Assembly: GCA_002415465.1 (NCBI GenBank)
Contig: DHYT01000086.1
Span: 2,833 to 21,870, forward strand
Direction: 5' to 3'
Source: Desulfobulbaceae bacterium UBA5123
Lineage (GTDB): Bacteria > Desulfobacterota > Desulfobulbia > Desulfobulbales > UBA5123
DNA: 19,038 nucleotides
The translations under genes and the position numbers were made by a program. This document shows positions 15,322 through 19,038 of this stretch, one piece after another. The notes beneath the pieces were generated by a model. That model was not told where the DNA came from. It did no database searches and saw only the letters and a program-made list of their open reading frames with translations. Numbering within the stretch: position 1 is the first letter of the stretch; each line of letters begins with the position of its first letter.

Positions 15322-15614
15322 GGCCTGCAAACCTTGCACGGCCTGTACCCGGCGTCGATGGCCTCCTGGACAGAGGAAAATCGCGCGGTGCATCTCTTGC
15401 AGTCGTAATAACGGCAGCCTGGCCGGTGAATAATCCGACTCTTGGTGTTGCCATGACACAGCGAGGATTGGGCCATCGCGCCCCCTGCGACTGCCGCAAG
15501 CAACGTCACAATCAACAGAAAAACGAAAACGCCTTGCGTTGACCGACCCCGCCCCACCACCCCGGAGAATTTCCGGCAGCAACCCTTGCCTTCCCAGATA
15601 TTCGCGTACGCCAT
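15318..15614 (-). CDS. Secreted Ada-type zinc-binding small protein, fused to a duplicated STAS 5' segment
   Basis: This 98-residue frame has a C-terminal part (about 58-98) that matches the Ada metal-binding pattern, IIHRPGCRYYDCKRC then EAIDAGYRPCKVC, with Cys67, 72, 75, 93 and 96. It is preceded by a hydrophobic signal segment ending GGAMA (28-48). The first 19 residues are a divergent copy of the STAS-like protein's N-terminus, an odd lead for an exported protein. Candidate starts are ATG 15614, TTG 15650, or GTG 15560/15557, which would give a conventional signal peptide but lack a good ribosome site. It may be a chimera created by duplication. The stop overlaps the fic stop. No nuclease domain is attached. 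Confidence 0.6.
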   Translation of the reverse strand: MAYANIWEGKGCCRKFSGVVGRGRSTQGVFVFLLIVTLLAAVAGGAMAQSSLCHGNTKSRIIHRPGCRYYDCKRCTARFSSVQEAIDAGYRPCKVCRP

Positions 15615-15633
15615 GGCCTCGACCCAATGCTTG
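15554..15633. repeat. 80-bp direct repeat, copy 2 (upstream end of the zinc-protein ORF)
   Basis: This is the second copy of the STAS-like 5' segment, about 85% identical to 13898-13977 by hand count. It preserves the reading frame KHWVEAMAYANxWExxGxxRKFSG but no downstream STAS sequence. It is best explained as a truncated paralogue or a duplicated gene start. Confidence 0.85.
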
Positions 15634-15705
15634 TGTTGATTTATGCCCAAAAGTAACCGGACGCCACCCAGGCGACCGGTTCAACTGCCAGTATCGCGCC
15701 CCCTG

Positions 15706-16404
15706 TCAATCATAGCCAAGGAATATATCGGTCCGAATCCGGTTTTCCGCGACGTTGAGCGAGGCCAGTTCCTTCTTGATCGCCTCAACCATGCCCGGCG
15801 GGCCGGAGATCATGTAATCGGCGTGCGTGCATTGCGGCACCTCCCTGGAGATTACCCCGGCGTTGATGAATCCCTTATACACAGCCTTTTCCATGCCGGC
15901 GGTGTCCGACAAAACATGCACAAGGCGGTAATCGGGCAGCACGATATTTTCCAACTCCTCCCGGAAGGGGATATCATCCCGGTTCACATTGCCATAGAGC
16001 AGGATAATCGAGCCGGCGCGTTCCTTGCCATTCGCTAGGTCGGCCAGAATGCTCCTGAGAGGCGTTATGCCAATGCCGCCGGCAACCATGACCAGCGTCC
16101 TGCCGGAAGGGGCGTGGACAAACCTGCCGGCCGGCCCCTTGACGCCGACCTCCTCCCCCCTGGCAAGCGACTCAAGGCGCTCGCAGAACGGACTGCCGGT
16201 CATCCGCTTGGTGAATTCAATGAACCCGGTCTCATGCGGGCCGTTGCTCAATGACAACGGATGCAGCAGCCTGTCCCCCAAATCGAGCAACATGTATTGC
16301 CCGGCCGCAAAGGTGAGCCCTTCGGGCCGGGCAAACCGATAACTCTTGGCCTTGGGAGTCCGTTCGATCCGCTCAAGAAATGTGGTCCGGTATGCCGTTG
16401 TCAT
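15706..16404 (-). CDS. Ferredoxin-NAD(P)H reductase-like flavoprotein
   Basis: This 232-aa soluble oxidoreductase of the FNR superfamily moves electrons between NAD(P)H and a flavin or partner protein. The FAD-binding barrel (1-100) contains HPLSLSN (48-54), a variant of the RxYS motif with His in the Arg position. The NAD-binding half starts with GGIGITPLRSI (109-119) and contains the SGPPGMVEAIKKEL motif near 200-213. There is no ferredoxin domain or C-terminal iron-sulfur cluster motif, so it needs a separate partner that is not encoded here. ATG 16404 has AAGGGAG six bases upstream. It is isolated on the minus strand, between the decayed toxin locus and the zinc-protein ORF. Confidence 0.9.
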   Translation of the reverse strand: MTTAYRTTFLERIERTPKAKSYRFARPEGLTFAAGQYMLLDLGDRLLHPLSLSNGPHETGFIEFTKRMTGSPFCERLESLARGEEVGVKGPAGRFVHAPSGRTLVMVAGGIGITPLRSILADLANGKERAGSIILLYGNVNRDDIPFREELENIVLPDYRLVHVLSDTAGMEKAVYKGFINAGVISREVPQCTHADYMISGPPGMVEAIKKELASLNVAENRIRTDIFLGYD

Positions 16405-16502
16405 GTTTTGCTCCCTTTTGCAGGTGAATATTCAGAGGAGGGTCCAAAACAAGGATAGCAAAACAGAACGACCGCTGCATTTTTTGGTTAGTTGGTCCGT
16501 AA

Positions 16503-16610
16503 TTATTTTTCAGAACGGATGCGGGCTTTCTTGTACACGTCGTTGTTGCTGCGCTTGCCGACGGCGATAACCAAGCCAGGGAGATGGGAGATAAATTTCG
16601 AGTTTGAACC
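16503..16610 (-). pseudogene. RelE/ParE-type toxin remnant (C-terminus only)
   Basis: Immediately after the antitoxin stop, a minus-strand frame of 35 codons ends with LVIAVGKRSNNDVYKKARIR then a stop. The VGKRxxxxVYxxAxxR pattern is the diagnostic C-terminal end of RelE-family mRNA interferases. The preceding residues do not resemble the toxin, and there is no start codon or RelE N-terminal half, so roughly two thirds of the gene is missing. This is a deletion scar, so no active toxin is expected. Confidence 0.7.
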
Positions 16611-16861
16611 TAAAGTTTATCGATATTGACTTCGACGGCGGAGATCATCTCGCCCTGTCGCGCGTTGACGATCAAGCCAAGCTGATAGTCCTCAATGCGC
16701 TCCATAAGTTCTTCGTATGCCTCGGCGGAAATAAGATAAGCGATGGGCTTGTTGTGGTTAAGGATGGCGATGGGTTCCCCCTCGGCTTGTTCGATCAGGG
16801 CACTAGGGTTTTTCTTGAACTCCAAGATGCCTGCAGAGTGATTGACAAGAACTGTCTTCAG
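16610..16861 (-). CDS. Phd/YefM-family type II antitoxin, probably decaying
   Basis: This is an 83-residue antitoxin if counted from the CTG at 16861, or 71 from the TTG at 16825. The N-terminal DNA-binding Phd fold is clear: KTVLVNHSAGILEFKKNPSA, then EGEPIAILNHNKPIAYLISAEAYEELMERIEDYQL. The C-terminal toxin-neutralising tail (EMISAVEVNIDKL) is intact. Homology runs upstream of the TTG to a CTG codon where family members have ATG. A stop lies just before it, and no ribosome site is visible, so the native start seems to have mutated. With its toxin reduced to a fragment, the locus is a relic; residual DNA binding or antitoxin activity against other RelE toxins is possible. Confidence 0.72.
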   Translation of the reverse strand: MKTVLVNHSAGILEFKKNPSALIEQAEGEPIAILNHNKPIAYLISAEAYEELMERIEDYQLGLIVNARQGEMISAVEVNIDKL

Positions 16862-17007
16862 TTTTTAAAACACAATTTATGATTACAACAAACACTAGAT
16901 TATGCTGATAAATAAGACTAACCCTGAGAAGGTCACCTGCATTAAAATGCCAAACAAAAAATGAACAAATACAACAAATAAATTTAAGAGCAATACACAA
17001 AGACAAA

Positions 17008-17409
17008 TTATTTATTTAACTTTTTGTATTCAGCAAACAAATCTCTTGCCTCCTGCACCGCCTTATCTGCATCTACATTAGATTTACCATGAGCACCTTC
17101 AAGTAAAGCAATATCATAAAGAAGACGCGCACTTTCCATTTTCCATGCTATCATGCCTTGCTTACACTCAGGCCACGCCTTAATGTGTCGATCATATTTT
17201 TTCATTGAAATATCAAACTTCTTAAACGCAATCTTTGCCTCTATCTTCATTGAGTCAGCACTAGAAAATACAGTTTCAACCTCATCCAAAGCATCAAGGA
17301 CATTCTCTGTTATTGATATAAAATCTTTAAAAGGCACTGGCTCTGCTGCCATTACTGGTGAAGCCAAAAACACAACAGATATAAATATAGCCAACAATAG
17401 TTTGTTCAT
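17008..17409 (-). CDS. Hypothetical secreted helical protein
   Basis: This 133-aa protein has a clear signal peptide (1-21, ending ASPVMA/A) and no lipobox, so it is probably periplasmic or exported. The mature part is almost entirely helical and charged, with a single Cys82, and has no family I recognise. The ATG at 17409 has AAAGGAG ten bases upstream. The gene is AT-rich like the surrounding block and is followed by 146 bp (16862-17007) of AT-rich DNA in which I see no gene. It is on the same strand as the lipoprotein operon but separated from it by more than 160 bp and a large inverted repeat. Confidence 0.8.
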   Translation of the reverse strand: MNKLLLAIFISVVFLASPVMAAEPVPFKDFISITENVLDALDEVETVFSSADSMKIEAKIAFKKFDISMKKYDRHIKAWPECKQGMIAWKMESARLLYDIALLEGAHGKSNVDADKAVQEARDLFAEYKKLNK

Positions 17410-17557
17410 TTTACTTTTACTCCTTTCGCTACCGAATAACTATAATAGCGCATAAGATGGGGCCGGGATTGACAATTGGGCCTAAGAGTGAGTCTACACT
17501 TGACAGATACATAATTGTCCAATTGCCAAGCCTGACCCAGACTCCCCCACAATTACT

Positions 17558-17603
17558 TTTGCGCCGCCAGTCCTCATGAAAAAATGAGGACTGGCGGCGC
17601 AAA
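17558..17603. repeat. 20-bp perfect inverted repeat with 6-nt loop
   Basis: The arms at 17558-17577 and 17584-17603 are exact reverse complements (outer TTTGCGCCGCC, inner TCCTCAT) around GAAAAA. The GC-rich arms stand out in AT-rich DNA. No T-tract follows on either strand, so it is not a standard terminator. It overlaps the last codons and stop of the 31-aa peptide frame and lies downstream of the lipoprotein operon. It could be an mRNA-protecting hairpin, a protein-binding site or a recombination remnant. Confidence 0.85.
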
Positions 17604-17669
17604 CAAAAACAAAGCTAAAAATATCAACACGACTAAAAACAATAGAGGCCAAAAAAATTTTCTAATCAT
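17574..17669 (-). CDS. 31-aa single-helix membrane peptide, ATGA-coupled to the glycine-zipper gene
   Basis: An ATG at 17669 overlaps the stop of the glycine-zipper lipoprotein gene (ATGA). The 31-codon frame has a basic start (MIRKFFW) followed by one long hydrophobic helix (residues 6-24, mostly Leu, Val, Phe) and a short APPVLIFS tail. The positive-inside N-terminus predicts an inner-membrane peptide. No database family is recognised. The same 4-nt coupling joins the previous two genes, which favours a real third cistron. Against it, the minus strand here is T-rich, which makes hydrophobic frames likely by chance. The stop lies inside the 20-bp inverted repeat. Confidence 0.45.
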   Translation of the reverse strand: MIRKFFWPLLFLVVLIFLALFLFAPPVLIFS

Positions 17670-18133
17670 TTTATATCTCGTGGGTCTGCAATCAACCGAG
17701 AAGGTGAACCATATAGGACTAAAACTCTTTGCTTAGTCAAAAATTTAGGTTCTGATCCTTGTACAATCGTCATAAGATTACCATTTTCAGTTTCCACAAC
17801 ATATTCTATACCCTTTTGGCGAGTTGCATTAGACTCTATTGCAGCTCCAGCAAGACCACCAACAACACCCCCGCCGATAGCACCAACGATATTCCCTCGC
17901 GAATTATTGCCCCCCGCAGCAGAACCGACAACAGCACCAGTCGCAGCCCCTGTAGTTCCGCCTAACCCGGCAGTTCCTTCGATATCAATTTCACGCGCAC
18001 TAATAACAATCGCTGCCACTGTACGGTTAATCTGGCCAACTGACCCGACAGAATAGGATTGAGGAGATATATTAGGCGCACAAGCACCTAACAGCAATGC
18101 CACTATTATTGGAACTACACGATATGATTTCAT
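17666..18133 (-). CDS. Glycine-zipper (SlyB-like) outer-membrane lipoprotein
   Basis: This 155-aa lipoprotein has a signal peptide with lipobox LGAC, lipidated Cys18, and Ala at +2, which favours outer-membrane sorting. A Gly/Ala-rich zipper (about 53-100, GLGGTTGAATGAVVG then GAIGGGVVGGLAGAAIE) forms two short hydrophobic hairpin helices typical of SlyB/Rickettsia 17-kDa-type proteins. The C-terminal strand region (108-150) includes VLVLYGSPSRLI. Such proteins stabilise or stress-protect the envelope. Its ATG overlaps the stop of the preceding lipoprotein gene by 4 nt, so the two are translationally coupled. The low GC matches the rest of the right-hand block. Confidence 0.88.
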   Translation of the reverse strand: MKSYRVVPIIVALLLGACAPNISPQSYSVGSVGQINRTVAAIVISAREIDIEGTAGLGGTTGAATGAVVGSAAGGNNSRGNIVGAIGGGVVGGLAGAAIESNATRQKGIEYVVETENGNLMTIVQGSEPKFLTKQRVLVLYGSPSRLIADPRDIK

Positions 18134-18708
18134 TTGGCTGCGGCGCTCTTCGCCGGGAACATAGGTTTATGCACATCAACTGTCTGAAGTGTTTGTAGAA
18201 ATTGGCTTATATTATTTTGCACTGCACGATTAATCGATTCGCGGGCACGAGCTATCCCTAAAAATGCGTAATCCATAGGAGTTGTGCCAACTGACGAAAT
18301 ATCTTGGGTAAAAATTATGCCTCCAGTTTTTCTATCTATAATTTCATAACGAGCAGCGGTTTCTGTAGTCATAGCAAATCCAGCAGCCGGAGGGCATAAT
18401 TTTAATATCTTCACAGAAACATTGACTTTTGTGTCCGCATCGTCTTGAAAAATAGCCATCCTATTTAATGCCTCAGTCAAACAAGTCTGCCACAACTGTG
18501 GTACCATTTGCTCCATTCCGACAGGCAGATCACCCGTTTTTTCATCAGGACGAGCAATCGTTACAGTCATTGATTTCATTTCGGCATCAACCTTTCGTTC
18601 CGAAACTCCTACATTGGGAACAGAAAAATTAAGTGGGGGGATAGAAGCCCCACATCCCGACAAAATGAACAATGTGATTATAGCAAGGGGTAATTTTAGT
18701 AGTTTCAT
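18130..18708 (-). CDS. Hypothetical outer-membrane lipoprotein
   Basis: This 192-aa lipoprotein has a basic, hydrophobic signal peptide and lipobox LSGC with Cys19 followed by Gly. The mature part has repeated beta strands (SMTVTIARP, KVNVSVKIL, AARYEIIDRKTGGIIFTQDI) and a helical C-terminus; I do not recognise a named family. ATG 18708 was chosen because AAGGA lies six bases upstream and the lipobox then falls at the usual distance; the frame is open to 18957, but that part does not look coding. It is the first gene of the ATGA-coupled envelope operon. An inverted repeat at 18744-18768 lies in its promoter region. Confidence 0.85.
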   Translation of the reverse strand: MKLLKLPLAIITLFILSGCGASIPPLNFSVPNVGVSERKVDAEMKSMTVTIARPDEKTGDLPVGMEQMVPQLWQTCLTEALNRMAIFQDDADTKVNVSVKILKLCPPAAGFAMTTETAARYEIIDRKTGGIIFTQDISSVGTTPMDYAFLGIARARESINRAVQNNISQFLQTLQTVDVHKPMFPAKSAAAK

Positions 18709-18736
18709 GAAATATCCTTTGAATGCCGAAAATAGA

Positions 18737-18768
18737 ATATACCCATCTCTAATCGGCTGGTAGAGATG
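18737..18768 (-). promoter_or_regulatory. Candidate promoter/operator of the lipoprotein operon
   Basis: The minus strand carries TATATT (about 18742-18737), a fair -10 box, 29 bp before the start at 18708. A perfect 8-bp inverted repeat (CATCTCTA at 18744-18751, TAGAGATG at 18761-18768, 9-bp spacer) covers the expected -35 to -10 interval, where the -35 (TCTACC) is weak. A repressor- or activator-controlled promoter would fit, but this is inference. The rest of 18769-18947 shows nothing I can name. Confidence 0.35.
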
Positions 18769-18947
18769 AGCCATAACTAGTTGCTCTACATGCATGTTGC
18801 TAAAACCAAATCCTGTCCAATTGATTACCCCTTTTCTCCTTACCTGACAACACGAGATTTTTTGCCAATCCCGCAAAGTATTCGCCGCCCGTGAGCCGCA
18901 GAGCATTTGCCAACGAATCAGCAAGTTCCAAACGCCCAAAACAAAAA

Positions 18948-18979
18948 AAGCCCGCAAACCGAATCGGGTTTGCGGGCTT
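18948..18979 (-). terminator. Intrinsic terminator of the tRNA-Ser gene
   Basis: A 13-bp perfect stem (AAGCCCGCAAACC at 18948-18960, GGTTTGCGGGCTT at 18967-18979) has a 6-nt loop. On the minus strand it is followed by a run of T, a textbook terminator about 33 bp past the tRNA 3' end. A weaker imperfect hairpin (18980-19007, CCGG repeats) lies between the two. Confidence 0.88.
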
Positions 18980-19012
18980 CAAAATGCCCCGGATTGCTCC
19001 GGATTTTCAACT

Positions 19013-19038
19013 TGGCGGAGAGAGAGGGATTCGAACCC
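19013..19038 (-). tRNA. tRNA-Ser, 3' end only (truncated by window edge)
   Basis: On the minus strand the window ends inside a tRNA. The T-arm GGG-TTCGAAT-CCC, continuing CTC, is followed by the 3' acceptor strand TCTCTCC, discriminator G73 and an encoded CCA at 19015-19013. G73 and this acceptor sequence are typical of serine tRNAs. The anticodon lies outside the window, so the isoacceptor is unknown. No second copy of this 3' end was seen inside the window. Confidence 0.85.

Noticed and set aside
16803..17006. 67-codon Cys/Phe-rich minus-strand frame upstream of the antitoxin
   Set aside because: Overlaps the antitoxin in another frame, lacks a ribosome site and shows no family resemblance; the composition reflects AT-rich DNA.
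12499..18979. Similar arms (AAGCCCGC...GCGGGCTT) in the terminators at 12499-12530 and 18948-18979 as a repeat family
   Set aside because: Such GC-arm terminators are common and the loops and inner stems differ; similarity is limited to about eight bases.
1..19038. CRISPR arrays, insertion sequences, integrases
   Set aside because: No regularly spaced repeats, transposase or recombinase frames were seen on either strand.

Overview
The window looks like chromosome from a high-GC, Gram-negative, probably anaerobic deltaproteobacterium (Desulfobacterota or Desulfuromonadales-like). This is inferred from gene content rather than from a phylogenetic marker. The evidence is a hybrid histidine kinase, a sigma-54 response regulator, two PilZ proteins, a prepilin peptidase, a membrane polyferredoxin with a CD1871A-type CxxC mini-protein, and outer-membrane lipoproteins. 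By eye, most of the window is GC-rich with ordinary Shine-Dalgarno sites. Two stretches, about 14.1-15.3 kb and 16.45-18.95 kb, are clearly AT-rich.

Left part (1-4480): the 3' portion of a hybrid sensor kinase (+) faces a two-gene minus-strand operon, prepilin peptidase followed by an NtrC-type regulator. The peptidase leader carries a terminator-like hairpin. Centre-left (4481-8029, +): a tightly spaced six-gene run encodes a helical/CheW-like protein, a PilZ protein, an MTH1187-family thiamine-binding protein, a 57-aa CxxC membrane protein, a 4Fe-4S polyferredoxin and a secreted double-SH3b protein. Centre (8062-13584, -): a second PilZ protein with its own sigma-70-like promoter, an orphan MotA/TolQ-like channel subunit, a GalT-family nucleotidyltransferase, a two-TM protein, a patatin phospholipase, a zinc homocysteine methyltransferase with a clear terminator, and a small STAS-like protein.

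Right part (13.6-19.0 kb) is accessory and mosaic. A class II Fic AMPylase gene lies between two copies of an 80-bp segment. One copy is the 5' end of the STAS-like gene and the other is fused to a secreted Ada-type zinc-binding ORF. Next come an FNR-type flavin reductase, a decayed Phd/RelE toxin-antitoxin locus with only the toxin C-terminus left, and a small secreted protein. After these is an ATGA-coupled three-gene envelope operon: lipoprotein, glycine-zipper lipoprotein, and a 31-aa membrane peptide whose end runs into a 20-bp perfect inverted repeat. The window closes with a terminator and the 3' end of a tRNA-Ser gene (-), a common edge for acquired DNA, although no integrase is visible.

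The most interesting unexplained items are the 31-aa peptide with its palindrome, the duplicated 80-bp segment around fic, and the mini-protein/polyferredoxin pair. No complete novel defence system can be demonstrated from sequence alone.
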